This document shows, piece by piece, positions 17,707 through 26,943 of a stretch of DNA of 64,000 nt. The DNA is taken from contig NZ_VWOX01000012.1 of assembly GCF_008629675.1 (NCBI RefSeq), positions 1 through 64,000 of the forward strand, written 5' to 3'. The first letter of the stretch is position 1; each line of letters opens with the position of its first letter. The notes under the pieces are model-generated. The model did not search any database. It had not been told where the DNA came from and saw only the letters and a program-made list of their open reading frames with translations. A program made the position numbers and the translations under genes. Source of the stretch: Roseiconus nitratireducens (lineage in GTDB: Bacteria > Planctomycetota > Planctomycetia > Pirellulales > Pirellulaceae).

Positions 17707-18395
17707 CGGCGTCCAACCGCAGCCCCGATTCCAAGCACTCTCCACCCGTGGTCGTTGGGATCACCGGTGCCAGCGGCGCGATGTACGCCATCCGGTTGCT
17801 CCAGTCCCTGTGCCAGGCGGACATCGACGTGCACGTCACCGTCAGCCCCAGCGGTGCGGCGGTGATCCGACAAGAGACCGGAATGGCGGTCAACTTGCAG
17901 GACTTGGACCTGCTCAAACTCGTCTCTTTCCTTCCCGATTGGTCCAGCGAACGACATCGGGCTTGGGTCGAACAGACAGATTGGCGTGCCGCGGTTCAGT
18001 CCCGGTTGCACTACCACCGCCACGACGATTTCCTGACGCCGATTGCCAGCGGATCGTTCCGCACCCGCGCGATGGTCGTCTGCCCGTGCAGCGGAAGCAC
18101 GATGAGCGCGATCGCCCGCGCCGCAGCGAGCAACTTGATCAGTCGCGCCGCGGAGGTGCATTTGAAAGAGCATCGCAAATTGGTGATCGTCCCTCGCGAA
18201 ACACCGGTCAGCGTGCTGCAACTGGAAAACATGCAACGCATTGCAGCCGCCGGAGGCGTGGTCCTGCCGGCGGCGCCCGGCTGGTATCACGGCGTCGACT
18301 CCTTGGATTCTCTGCTGGACTTTGTCGTCAGCCGGATTCTGGACCAGTTGGACGTCGAGAACCACTTGATTCGTCGGTGGAAGGAAGATCAATGA
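17703..18395 (+). CDS. ubiX: UbiX family flavin prenyltransferase
   Basis: 230 aa. Prenylates FMN to make prFMN for UbiD-type decarboxylases. Motifs: VVVGITGASGAMYAIRLL at the flavin site, CPCSGSTMSAIARAAASNLISRA, LVIVPRETPVSVLQLENM. It is about 40 residues longer than E. coli UbiX because of an insertion around residues 75-110 (LLKLVSFLPDWSSERHRAW). Start overlaps the ubiE stop and stop overlaps the ubiA start, both by ATGA, so the three genes are translationally coupled. Confidence 0.9.
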   Translation: MTASNRSPDSKHSPPVVVGITGASGAMYAIRLLQSLCQADIDVHVTVSPSGAAVIRQETGMAVNLQDLDLLKLVSFLPDWSSERHRAWVEQTDWRAAVQSRLHYHRHDDFLTPIASGSFRTRAMVVCPCSGSTMSAIARAAASNLISRAAEVHLKEHRKLVIVPRETPVSVLQLENMQRIAAAGGVVLPAAPGWYHGVDSLDSLLDFVVSRILDQLDVENHLIRRWKEDQ

Positions 18396-19372
18396 GTGAT
18401 ACCGATCAACGACCCATCGAAGCGATCGGATCGACTCGCCACGCCTCTGCGAAGCTGTCCGACTGGCTTGGACTAATCCGATTCAGCCACACCATCTTCG
18501 CGTTGCCGTTTGCCGCCCTGGCCGCGGCGATGGCCGTTGCCACACCACTGCCGTCCGGACCACTGCCGTCCGGTGAATTCGCCACCGCCGGCTTGCGGGA
18601 GCTGGTCGGCATCCTGTTGTGCATGGTCACTGCCCGGAGTGCTGCCATGGCCTTCAATCGGCTGGTCGACCATCGCATCGATGCCGCCAATCCGCGGACA
18701 AAGAATCGTCACCTGCCAGCGGGAATCCTGTCTCGGCGGGCCGTCGCCGCGTTCACGGTCGCCTGCTGTGTGGCGTTCATCGCGTCGACCGGGTTGTTTT
18801 GGCCGAACTGGGTTCCGCTGGCCGGGTCGGTCCCGGTGTTGTTGTTCCTGCTGGGCTACAGTCTGGCCAAGCGGTTCACGTCCGCCGCCCACCTGTGGCT
18901 GGGCGTGGCCTTGAGCCTGTCGCCGATTTGCACCTGGCTGGCGATCCGGGGGCCGGAGTCGCTGTTGGCGCCTGCGGATCTGCTGGCACCGCTGTTGCTG
19001 GCGGTCGCCGTCGCGGCCTGGGTCACCGGGTTCGATATCATCTACGCCTGCCAGGATGCCGAATTCGATGCGGGGGCCGGCTTACACAGCGTTCCGGGAC
19101 GGTTTGGTGTCGCCCGGGCATTGCGAATCGCGGCCGGTTGCCACGCGTTGATGTTGTTGGTGCTGTTCGCGTTGCCGTGGTTGGCCCCGCAAGTCGGCTT
19201 TGGCTGGCTGTACGGGATTGCCCTGCTGGCGATCGCGGCACTCGTGGTTCGCCAGCACTCCTTGGTCCGCCCGGAAGATCTGGATCGCGTGGGCGAAGCT
19301 TTCTTCACGGCCAATGCGGCGATCAGCGTCACGCTGCTGATTGCCGGCGCTGCGGATTGCCTGTGGGTTTGA
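18392..19372 (+). CDS. UbiA-like polyprenyltransferase (menaquinone type)
   Basis: 326 aa integral membrane protein with about 8-9 TM segments. The first Asp-rich motif reads NRLVDHRIDAANPRTKNR and the second DIIYACQDAEFD; both bind Mg-prenyl diphosphate. It attaches the isoprenoid tail to the aromatic precursor. With ubiE and ubiX alongside, and menaquinone as the usual planctomycete quinone, the likely role is in the futalosine route (MqnP-like), but the pathway cannot be proven from this window. The start was fixed by the ATGA overlap; a longer upstream frame is a shadow of ubiX. Confidence 0.88.
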   Translation: MSDTDQRPIEAIGSTRHASAKLSDWLGLIRFSHTIFALPFAALAAAMAVATPLPSGPLPSGEFATAGLRELVGILLCMVTARSAAMAFNRLVDHRIDAANPRTKNRHLPAGILSRRAVAAFTVACCVAFIASTGLFWPNWVPLAGSVPVLLFLLGYSLAKRFTSAAHLWLGVALSLSPICTWLAIRGPESLLAPADLLAPLLLAVAVAAWVTGFDIIYACQDAEFDAGAGLHSVPGRFGVARALRIAAGCHALMLLVLFALPWLAPQVGFGWLYGIALLAIAALVVRQHSLVRPEDLDRVGEAFFTANAAISVTLLIAGAADCLWV

Positions 19373-19451
19373 CCGACCTTTTTGACGGCTGCCAGCCAGT
19401 GCTTTCTACCGGCCAGTGCTTTCTGCCGGCGGCCAGGCCATGGCAACCGGA

Positions 19452-19895
19452 TCAACACCAGTCGCAATTCAACGTGATCTCACCACGTTCCCAGGCGACC
19501 AAAAACGGCGGCAAGCTGGGCAACAGGTCGCGAGCACCGCGCACCTCGTCACGGCTCATCCAGTGAACCTCGGCGACCTCGGCAGGATTCGCTTCGGGCG
19601 ATTGACAGGCGTCCAGGTCAGCATACCACCAGGCCAGATTGGTGCCCCACGATGTGACGCTGCGGTAGCACAGTTCGAGTGGTTCGACTTCGATGGCCAG
19701 TTCTTCCTGCATTTCGCGGATCAGCGCCACCTCTTCGGATTCGCCCGACTCGATCGCGCCGCCCGGCAGACACAGTTTTCCCGGGGCGGTGACGGTCAGA
19801 GCACGACGAATGACCAACAGTTTCGCGTCGCGGAAAATAACCGCAACGACCCCCCGCTTGCGACGCGTTCTCGGCTTGGCATGACCGTGATTCAT
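19452..19895 (-). CDS. NUDIX hydrolase
   Basis: 147 aa from the ATG at 19895, after which a basic stretch (KPRTRRKRG) leads into the fold. The NUDIX box is intact: GGAIESGESEEVALIREMQEEL, here positions about 46-67, with the EExxEE metal ligands. Hydrolyses a nucleoside diphosphate linked to X; the substrate is unknown, and 8-oxo-dGTP or ADP-ribose are options. Divergent from cca with 88 bp between starts. Confidence 0.87.
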   Translation of the reverse strand: MNHGHAKPRTRRKRGVVAVIFRDAKLLVIRRALTVTAPGKLCLPGGAIESGESEEVALIREMQEELAIEVEPLELCYRSVTSWGTNLAWWYADLDACQSPEANPAEVAEVHWMSRDEVRGARDLLPSLPPFLVAWERGEITLNCDWC

Positions 19896-19983
19896 AACAC
19901 CAGCTTGTAACCGACCGCGGTCGAATCGACAATCGAGATCTGAATCGGCTGGCAATTCCACCTTGTTTTCGACGGCGTGATCG

Positions 19984-21339
19984 TTGACGCACGAAAGTCT
20001 TTTTTTACCTTCTCAGGAAAACGCATCAAGCGACACGCGGGCGGCCTACGCCGAAGCGATCCGGATTTGTCGCCGCCTGCGGGACGCCGGACACATCGCG
20101 TACTTCGCCGGCGGGTGCGTCCGCGACGCGCTGCTGGGAAGAACCCCCAAAGATTTTGACGTCGCCACCGACGCCACGCCGGACCGGGTCCGTGAGGTCT
20201 TCGGTTTCCGCCGCACACTGGCCTTCGGAGCCTCGTTTGGCGTGATCGGAGTGCTTCCGGAGAAGCGACGTCAGAAGTCACCACGGTCGCCATCGGACGA
20301 TGGGCCGCCGCCAACGCATTCGCCGCCGCCCGGACCGTCGCCCACCGAAGTCGCGACGTTTCGCAGCGACGGTGACTACAGCGATGGCCGCCGACCTGAC
20401 CGGGTCCACTACGGGGACGCCCGTCACGACGCTCTCCGCCGTGACTTCACCATCAACGGATTGTTCTTTGACCCCGCCACCGAAGATGTCATCGACTTCG
20501 TCGGCGGACGGAGCGATCTCAATCGGCGAATCCTGCGCACCATCGGGGTACCGGCGGAGCGATTCGACGAAGACAAGCTGCGGATGCTGCGGGCGGTGCG
20601 GTTCGCCGCCACGCTGGAACTGACCCTGGACGACCAGACCCAACTGGAGATTGTCAAACGCGCCGCAGAAATTGCCTTGGTCAGCCCCGAGCGGGTCGGC
20701 GCGGAAATGCGTCGCGTCGTGGTCTCGCCGCATGCCACCAAGGGGCTCCGATTGCTGGCAGGCTGCGGCTTGGATCGACGGGTGATGCCCGCCCTGGATC
20801 GGGCCGACTTTTCCAAACTCCATGAAGTGCTCTCCCACCGTCCCTCGCTGCACTTCGAGTCCTCCTTGGCGTTGATCCTGCATTCGATCGCATCCGACGG
20901 TGACCGGCCCTGGGAGACACTGCTCAGCGACCTCGCTTCACGATGGCGACTGTCCAATGAAGAAATCCGTCGCGTCCGGACGGCTCTCCGGGATTGGAAG
21001 GTGGTTGCCGATTCGGAGCATTTACCCTGGTCGCGTGTCCAACCGGTACTGATCGACCGGGACGCGCATTTCACCCTGGACGTGGCCTCGGCAATTCAGG
21101 CCGCCAAGGGAGACTCGCTGCGCGGCGTCGCGCGGTCTCGGCAGGCGACCGAATGGCCCGCCGAGAAGTTGGCCCCACCGCCCCTGGTGACGGGCGACAT
21201 GTTGCGTCAGGCCGGTTATCGCCCGGGTCCCCAGTTTCGCGAGTGGTTGCAGGCGGTTCGAGACCGACAACTGGACGGGAAACTGCAAGACGCCGAACAG
21301 GCGTTGGACTTCGTTCGTCAGCTAGCAAAGGCCACCTGA
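19984..21339 (+). CDS. cca: CCA tRNA nucleotidyltransferase / poly(A) polymerase family
   Basis: 451 aa, TTG start at 19984. Adds CCA to tRNA 3' ends, or is a poly(A) polymerase paralogue. Class II nucleotidyltransferase head: AYFAGGCVRDALLGRTPKDFD with the DxD metal site, RRDFTINGLFFDP, then the RRILRTIG and DKLRMLRAVRFAA neck motifs that read the incoming base. A Pro/Ser-rich insertion of about 30 residues (after GVIGVLPEK, rich in PPP) interrupts the head beta-sheet between the DxD and RRDF motifs. The tail is a helical tRNA-binding domain. Confidence 0.88.
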   Translation: MTHESLFLPSQENASSDTRAAYAEAIRICRRLRDAGHIAYFAGGCVRDALLGRTPKDFDVATDATPDRVREVFGFRRTLAFGASFGVIGVLPEKRRQKSPRSPSDDGPPPTHSPPPGPSPTEVATFRSDGDYSDGRRPDRVHYGDARHDALRRDFTINGLFFDPATEDVIDFVGGRSDLNRRILRTIGVPAERFDEDKLRMLRAVRFAATLELTLDDQTQLEIVKRAAEIALVSPERVGAEMRRVVVSPHATKGLRLLAGCGLDRRVMPALDRADFSKLHEVLSHRPSLHFESSLALILHSIASDGDRPWETLLSDLASRWRLSNEEIRRVRTALRDWKVVADSEHLPWSRVQPVLIDRDAHFTLDVASAIQAAKGDSLRGVARSRQATEWPAEKLAPPPLVTGDMLRQAGYRPGPQFREWLQAVRDRQLDGKLQDAEQALDFVRQLAKAT

Positions 21340-21539
21340 GACGCAAAGGAACCGGTTTTGCTCACCTCTGCCGACCACGGCAGGTCTGCCGGCCGAGGCA
21401 GGCCCATCGTTGGGTCCATGGAGTGACCTTCCGATCCATCGCGATCTGGGAGTACACTGACGCCGTCCACGGGACACGGAAAAAATTTGCTGACCGCCCT
21501 GCAGTGCAGCGAGAAGACCGCTGATCAACGGAGTTTGAG

Positions 21540-21932
21540 ATGTTTCGGATGATTTTGGTGCTCGGCTGCGTCGGCGCAGCCGCTTTCATGGCTGGCTGGT
21601 TCACCGTTCAACGCGACGAGCGTGAGACGACCATCCGATTCAATCGCGAGGAAATTCGAGCCGACGCGGCGAAAGCCATCGAAAAGGGCCGGGAACTGCT
21701 AAACGAATCACAGAGCCAAGCGTACGTCCCCTCAGGCTACGGCGATCAGGTTGCACCGCAAAACGGTCCCTACCAAGTTCCCGAATCGCCGATGGAGTAT
21801 CCGCCATCGTACGACGGTTCCTACAACGGGACGCCGCAATATGGTGCCCCCGGCGAACCACAACAAGCGACTCGGTCGCCAACTCCGTGGCAGCAATTGC
21901 CGGTCAACACGCGATCCTCGCAACAATACTAA
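21540..21932 (+). CDS. Small membrane-anchored protein of unknown function
   Basis: 130 aa. A single N-terminal hydrophobic segment (MFRMILVLGCVGAAAFMAGWF) acts as signal anchor. Then come a charged helical stretch (RDERETTIRFNREEIRADAAKAIEKG) and a Pro/Gln/Tyr-rich disordered tail ending SSQQY. No domain recognised. The upstream TACACT at 21453-21458 could be its -10, giving a leader of about 75 nt. Confidence 0.65.
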   Translation: MFRMILVLGCVGAAAFMAGWFTVQRDERETTIRFNREEIRADAAKAIEKGRELLNESQSQAYVPSGYGDQVAPQNGPYQVPESPMEYPPSYDGSYNGTPQYGAPGEPQQATRSPTPWQQLPVNTRSSQQY

Positions 21933-22030
21933 GGATCGGTCGACGCTGGTCCTCCGCTGCGACGGCGGAAACTGCTTGGTGGATTGTTTCGCGATGGGAG
22001 CGTCTCATCCCGCGGGCGTCGGGCTCTGGT

Positions 22031-22036
22031 TACAAT
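22031..22036 (+). promoter_or_regulatory. Possible -10 box TACAAT
   Basis: GGTTACAAT about 74 nt upstream of the GTG at 22110. Weak: no -35 is evident. Confidence 0.3.
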
Positions 22037-22109
22037 CGGGGTGTCCGTTTGATTCGGATCCGTCCGTTGCTGCCGATCCCGCCGCCGCGCACCAGAGACA
22101 ACAGCCATC

Positions 22110-22736
22110 GTGAGTGCCGATCCGTTCCCCGATGATCCCGCCAACCCGTTCTCGGCATCCGCGTCGCAGCGACGTCAGGATCCGGCGATCAATCCTTACG
22201 CGCCGACCGCGGAGGTCTCCGAAAGCGAGGGCTTCGAGTCGGATGCCGACGCGTTTCGCCGGCGTTACCTCAATCACGAAGCCTCCATTCAGTCCGTCGG
22301 ATCTTTGTACGTTCTCGGCGGCGCCCTCTTCACGCTGATGTTCGTCGTAGTCGCGGTATCGATGTTGGCTGCCGTGGTGAACGGCCAACTCGAAGGGGAA
22401 GCAATTGCGGTGCTGCTGATCTACGGCGCGCTCGGTGTGGTGCAACTCTACGCCGGGCTTGGGTTGCGCAAGTTTCGGACCGGAGCCCGGTCGATCGTGG
22501 CCATCTTCAGCGCCCTGGGCCTGCTCGCCTTTCCGTTCGGCACACTGATCAACGGCTACATCCTGTATCTGTTGCTGGGCCGAAAAGGCAACGTGGTCTT
22601 TTCGCCGGAGTACCAGGAGGTGCGAGAGCGGACGCCGCACATCAAGTACAAGACACCGGTGGTGGTCAAAATCTTTGTCGTTCTGCTGGTGCTGGTGGTC
22701 ATCACCGGATTCCTGATGATGTTCCTGGGTGTCTAA
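22110..22736 (+). CDS. Multi-TM protein of unknown function
   Basis: 208 aa, GTG start at 22110. Cytosolic N-terminus of about 65 residues starting with an NPF(S/A)AS-type stretch, then about four TM helices (LYVLGGALFTLMFVVVAVSML, AIAVLLIYGALGVVQLYAGLG, SIVAIFSALGLLAFPFGTLI, VFVVLLVLVVITGFLMMFL). The pair GLG..RTGARSIVAIF and NGYILYLLLG resembles small planctomycete membrane proteins of unassigned role. Confidence 0.75.
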   Translation: MSADPFPDDPANPFSASASQRRQDPAINPYAPTAEVSESEGFESDADAFRRRYLNHEASIQSVGSLYVLGGALFTLMFVVVAVSMLAAVVNGQLEGEAIAVLLIYGALGVVQLYAGLGLRKFRTGARSIVAIFSALGLLAFPFGTLINGYILYLLLGRKGNVVFSPEYQEVRERTPHIKYKTPVVVKIFVVLLVLVVITGFLMMFLGV

Positions 22737-22761
22737 GCATTTTCAGGAATCATCGCAGAGG

Positions 22762-22865
22762 AAAAGGGGACGGGGGTGAATAGCCGGCGGGAGGAAATGG
22801 GGACGGGGGTCAATAGCCGGAACGGCCCTTCGGGTGCTTCGCACTATTCACCCCCGTCCCCTTTT
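22762..22865. repeat. REP/BIME-like cluster: two direct and one inverted copy
   Basis: Units beginning AAAAGGGGACGGGGGT at 22762 and AAATGGGGACGGGGGT at 22795, each ending (G/C)AATAGCCGG, and the inverted unit ending ACCCCCGTCCCCTTTT at 22844-22865. From memory, sequences of this kind flank REP-associated tyrosine transposase genes; no transposase is present here. Confidence 0.7.
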
Positions 22866-22880
22866 CCGGATCCTGGATTT

Positions 22881-22931
22881 CATCCGCTCATTCTCGTCGG
22901 GCGGAGGGAAACCCACGAGAATGAGCGGATG
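22881..22931. repeat. Perfect 17-bp inverted repeat
   Basis: CATCCGCTCATTCTCGT (22881-22897) and its exact reverse complement (22915-22931) around a 17-nt spacer. It lies between convergent genes and could stop transcription from both sides, but there is no T-run. Confidence 0.8.
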
Positions 22932-23025
22932 CCGCGATTGAAACGTGAACCGGAGTGCACGCCGAAAGGATGGAAAAGATCGGCCCGGTTCGTCTCACCG
23001 CCGCCCACAGGATGACAGCGCGGGC

Positions 23026-24975
23026 CTAGCGCTGCTCCGTGTCGCCGTGACCACCGTGATAGCGGGCGACCCGGGTGACGTCACTCCAACGGCTCGAAAC
23101 CTGGTCCACGATACCCTGGCCCGCATCAACCCACTGCAACAGCGTGGCGGTGGCTTCGGCAAGCCGTCGTTGATCGACCGACGCCGCTTCCACGTCGTCC
23201 GGCAACCGCTCGGCAGCTTCCGCTCTCGCCAATAGTCGGGCCCCGGCGGCCGGCGCCACAGGTTCCGCTTCTTGTTGGGCGTCCTGCCGGGCAACCGGTC
23301 GGGCCACGGGCTGCACCACCGGTTGGGCGATTCTCTGCATCGCCGGAGCGGCAGCCGGCCAGACGGTCGCCACGCGGTCGGCGACGCCGGCTGCGATCCG
23401 TTCGCCACCCGATGCCAGACGGGCGACTTGCCGGCCGATTCGCGGTGCCCGGAAATCCTCGCCGATCTCCGCCAGTCGTTCGAGCGTCCGACCCGCGTGC
23501 CACGCCCATTCATCCAACAAGCAATCGGCGGAGCCTCGCCAGGCGTTTCCGTCCGTCGGCGGCAAGCTTTCCTTGGCAGCCACCTGCAGCGGCTCCTCGT
23601 CCACCGCGATCACCGCGCCCTCGGTTGGCAGCGAGCTCGCATCGTCGTCCCGCTCAACGGATTTGCTCAAGGGACTCCATGCGGACTGCCGCGACAGAAC
23701 GATCGACCGCATGCAAAACGGCTGACCCGTCGGCGAGAACAAGCTGTCGGCCCAGCGCAAATCCTGGAAGGAGGATTCGTCGTCCTGCTGCGGCTGGTCA
23801 AACGTCGACGGAGCGGATTGAATGTCTCGCTCAGCCAAGTCGTAGGGCGAATACGCTTCCGGAATCGATGCGATGATCGCCGAGCCGCCCACCAGCGGAC
23901 TGGACACCGACGCAGGATCCGACGGCTTCCCATCCAATAGTTTCACGGCATCCGGACGCGAATCAGCGTCGGCCGGTGTCGTCTCCACCAGTTCGAAGAT
24001 CACGACCTGATCCGGCTGCGGTCCTTCCGGCTGCGTGCCAGCTTCCGAAGACGTTTCCGGCACAACATCAACATCCGATGAGTTGAGCGCCAGATCTGCT
24101 TCCGGTGTTGAAGCGTTGGGCAACGTGCCATCGAAGTCGACCAGCGGAACAAAGCCATCCACCGCGAACTCGCCTTGGCACACCTGTTCGCTAACGCCGT
24201 TGCCGAGTCCCGCTGGCACCGGTGCCGATGCCGGTGTGGTCGAAGTTTGCGCCGTCGGCCACTGAACCGTCGCAAGATCCGCCGGTGCCTGGTTCCTAGC
24301 CGAAGCGTATTCGGAAATCATCCGATGACTTTCCTGGAACCAGTCCTGAAAACGACGAATCTCTTCCACCGTGTGACTTCGCTCGGGGCCGACCATGGCA
24401 AACGGTTCGGTCCAGTGCCCAAACGGAAGCGGATTGCCAGCGGTAGCGGCGGCCGCGATGGCGGCGACGGTGGAATTGAAATGTCCGGACGTCCGGGTGG
24501 ACCGCGTTGGTGGAGCAGCGAGCTTCGAATCGCCTGGGGCAGCTGGCGCATCGGTCGGCTCAGAGGCGAGCAACAAATCGTCTTCACCACCAGCGAGTTT
24601 TGCCTGGCGGTCCCGCTGGAGTTTGCCTTGATCCGGGGCCGTGGGATCGGAATCGCGCAGCGTCGCCAACCGGCCGATTGTGCCGGCCAACCAGGCGTCA
24701 TAGTTGCAGGTGTCGATCGACAGCGTTTCCGAAACATCCACCGAGAAGAAGGCGATCGGAAGCGAGGCGTTGGCTTGGGGCCTGGGCTTGATCGGTTTGT
24801 CACCGGCGTCCGACGGAGGAAGCGGATCGACCCAACCGCAAAGGGGACCGCTGTCGTGCGTCTCGCCGGACAGTGCGAAGCGGGAATGCTCGAGGGCGAC
24901 GGTTGAAGTCGCGGCCATCAGACAGAACAGTGCATATCGTCGAAGCCGTTTCCGGATCGTTTTGTTTATCGTCAT
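23026..24975 (-). CDS. Large exported protein of unknown function
   Basis: 649 aa from the ATG at 24975, chosen because an AGGAAGGAGC ribosome site precedes it and a signal peptide follows (KRLRRYALFCLMAATSTVA). Most of the chain is low-complexity, Ala/Pro/Ser/Asp-rich. The only patterned region is near the C-terminus: alternating Val/Ala-Pro-Val-Ala steps (QPVVQPVARPVARQ), followed by a helical end (LARAEAAERLPDDVEAA). No conserved domain recognised. Divergent from the PEP-CTERM gene with 716 bp between starts. Confidence 0.65.
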   Translation of the reverse strand: MTINKTIRKRLRRYALFCLMAATSTVALEHSRFALSGETHDSGPLCGWVDPLPPSDAGDKPIKPRPQANASLPIAFFSVDVSETLSIDTCNYDAWLAGTIGRLATLRDSDPTAPDQGKLQRDRQAKLAGGEDDLLLASEPTDAPAAPGDSKLAAPPTRSTRTSGHFNSTVAAIAAAATAGNPLPFGHWTEPFAMVGPERSHTVEEIRRFQDWFQESHRMISEYASARNQAPADLATVQWPTAQTSTTPASAPVPAGLGNGVSEQVCQGEFAVDGFVPLVDFDGTLPNASTPEADLALNSSDVDVVPETSSEAGTQPEGPQPDQVVIFELVETTPADADSRPDAVKLLDGKPSDPASVSSPLVGGSAIIASIPEAYSPYDLAERDIQSAPSTFDQPQQDDESSFQDLRWADSLFSPTGQPFCMRSIVLSRQSAWSPLSKSVERDDDASSLPTEGAVIAVDEEPLQVAAKESLPPTDGNAWRGSADCLLDEWAWHAGRTLERLAEIGEDFRAPRIGRQVARLASGGERIAAGVADRVATVWPAAAPAMQRIAQPVVQPVARPVARQDAQQEAEPVAPAAGARLLARAEAAERLPDDVEAASVDQRRLAEATATLLQWVDAGQGIVDQVSSRWSDVTRVARYHGGHGDTEQR

Positions 24976-25691
24976 CGTGACGTTGCTCCTTCCTGAAAGC
25001 ATTCCTGGATCCGTCGTTTTTGACCGGGCGGCCGTTGCGACGCTTCACCCGCGTTTCGACGCCTTCATCCCCGAGTCGTGTGCCAACATACACGTTCCAT
25101 CCTGCGGGGAAGTCGTCAAACGGCGCCGGTGAACGCCGGAGGTCGGGGCCTGCGATGTGGGGAATCCTTTCTCTTGGTACCTGGGTGGTTTTTTGGCGGG
25201 ATGACAGCCCCGGGGGACTGACGGGTTGGGGAGAACGCAGAGCGTTCGTCGACGGCCGTGTCGGTTCGATCCCTATCGATGCTGCCTGCTTCAACGCTTT
25301 GCCCAGACACCGGTGGCGATGACGCCGTGGCGCGAGCCAAGCGTGATCGGTCACGTCCGCTGGGGACGGCCGCAAGCCTCGTTGATCAGGTGGAACCTTG
25401 ACGGTCGACGTCCACCGAACGGCCAGGGAAGAAAAGACGTCGGTGGGACATGTTTTGCTATCGGAAAGTTTTCCGCCTGGGCTTTCCGGTCTGGCTGAGA
25501 AAAGAATCGGATTCAGGCGACGCCATCGGATTGTGAGGGTCATGCCAGCAGCCGCGTGGCGAGCCGTGTACGCCGCAGCCGGACAACATCAAAGGTCGTC
25601 TTTTTGGACATCCATTTCCTGCAACGGTGATTTGATGACCTATCAACCAGTAAGCCGTGTTGGCGGAATCAAGAATCACTGGGGGAAATCA
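24976..25691. other. Divergent intergenic region, no gene seen
   Basis: 716 bp between the exported protein (minus) and the first PEP-CTERM gene (plus). Open frames exist on both strands but none has a ribosome site or family signature. It should contain both promoters; no clear -10/-35 pair was found. Confidence 0.45.
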
Positions 25692-26303
25692 ATGTCGCGT
25701 CACTCGAAAGGAACACCATCTGTTGCAATCCGATTCGGCGGATTGTTGTTGCTCCTACTCTGCCCGCGATCATTCACACTGGCACAATCCGTCACGTTGA
25801 TTGACCCGGGAAACGACAATCGGATTTCGTCGATCGAAGGTGTTTCGATCAACGGAACACACTATGACGCCACGTTTCATCACGGAGTCGCCTTCAACGA
25901 CCTGCCCTCGCCGCAAATCACCTTTTCCGGTGCCAACGCGTTCGATTTTTCGAACGGCTACGCAGCCGCCGACGCCATCGCCACGGCCGTTGGGAGCCAA
26001 AGTGATGTTGCCGGACCAACAACCCGGGTACTGATCCCCACCGGGAATGTGTTGGGGTTGTTGATTCCCTCGGTCTCGATCGGCCCGGAGACCAATTACA
26101 GCCAGTGGTCCCCGGCCGACGCGAGTGCCACGGTGCTGTTCTCCGCAGCACCGGTGGGCCCGGACGTCGCTTGGCTGACGTTTTCCGAAGCCGCAGCGGT
26201 TCCTGAACCATCCACCTTTGTCGCGACAGGGATGCTATTCCTGGTTGGCGTTCTCTACCGCCGCCGATCGACACGGCATGCACGATCGGTTGGCAAAGCG
26301 TGA
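25692..26303 (+). CDS. PEP-CTERM sorting-domain protein 1
   Basis: 203 aa from the ATG at 25692, preceded by GGGGGAAA. A signal peptide (hydrophobic core GGLLLLLLCP, cleavage after TLA) leads to a domain of about 140 residues (SVTLIDPGNDNRISSIEGV, TNYSQWSPADA, DVAWLTFSEA). The PEP-CTERM tail is VPEPSTF, a hydrophobic helix (VATGMLFLVGVLY) and RRR. This tail is cut by exosortase after export, leaving the protein at the surface. About 45% identical by eye to the protein at 26944, forming a substrate pair for the exosortase next door. Confidence 0.85.
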   Translation: MSRHSKGTPSVAIRFGGLLLLLLCPRSFTLAQSVTLIDPGNDNRISSIEGVSINGTHYDATFHHGVAFNDLPSPQITFSGANAFDFSNGYAAADAIATAVGSQSDVAGPTTRVLIPTGNVLGLLIPSVSIGPETNYSQWSPADASATVLFSAAPVGPDVAWLTFSEAAAVPEPSTFVATGMLFLVGVLYRRRSTRHARSVGKA

Positions 26304-26943
26304 TGACGCGCTCAGGGCGCCGCTGATCCGGTCGCGGATTGGGACACTCGATGGACAGCGCCACCGTCAATCAAAAACACCGTGATTTGCAGTGCAATAA
26401 GCGGCCAGGCGCTAACCGACGGTGGAAGGGAAAAAGCCCGCGGCTAGCGTTAAGCGGCTCACGCAAAGTGGCGCTGTCCAGCCAGGGCGGCTTCGAACTG
26501 GTCGCTCCACCGAGCCGAATGCCGTGTCGACGAACGACAGAAACGGAAAAACCCGCAAGGCGATGGCAATTTGTTTGTCCTGGGCTAACTGTAGCGTAGG
26601 GTTGCCAGAGCCTTTGAATCTGACGGAGTCCTACCGGCACCTCGGATTCCACGGGGCGTGACGAACGAAGGGTGCGCAAAGTCGCCGATCTCGATCGTCT
26701 TGAAACACGGGTGAGGATTGCTTGCGAAGGGGCATCGACGCTGTAGCGACCACCGGGCCGACCGGTGATCCGCGCCGGCGCAATCGGTGCATCCGCGTCG
26801 AACCAGTTCACAAAGTCTCGGTCAATCAGAACCGCGGTGACCGTTTGTGAACCCGGACCGCATTGCATAAAGCTGCCGATCCGTGTGTTGATCCTGCCAC
26901 ATCCACACGTCTTCCAGCCAGCATCGAAAGCAACCGCGATTCC
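26304..26943. other. Intergenic region between the two PEP-CTERM genes
   Basis: 640 bp. Bases 26353-26479 are a complete 127-bp MITE-like element. The remaining 460 bp have no supported gene; a minus-strand frame at 26371-26868 has no ribosome site and reads through the element. Confidence 0.5.
26353..26479 (+). mobile_element. MITE-like element, copy 1 (intact TIRs)
   Basis: 127 bp bounded by perfect 12-bp terminal inverted repeats GGACAGCGCCAC (26353-26364) and GTGGCGCTGTCC (26468-26479). Internal landmarks CGTGATTTGCAGTGCAAT, AGCGGC and CCGCGGCTAGCG recur at 48086-48212. Non-coding. No clear target-site duplication. Confidence 0.75.

Noticed and set aside
25258..25285. tRNA T-loop-like GGTTCGATCC
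   Set aside because: No matching acceptor, D or anticodon stems around it.
26371..26868. Minus-strand frame of 165 residues between the PEP-CTERM genes
   Set aside because: It runs through the MITE-like element, has no ribosome site and no family similarity.
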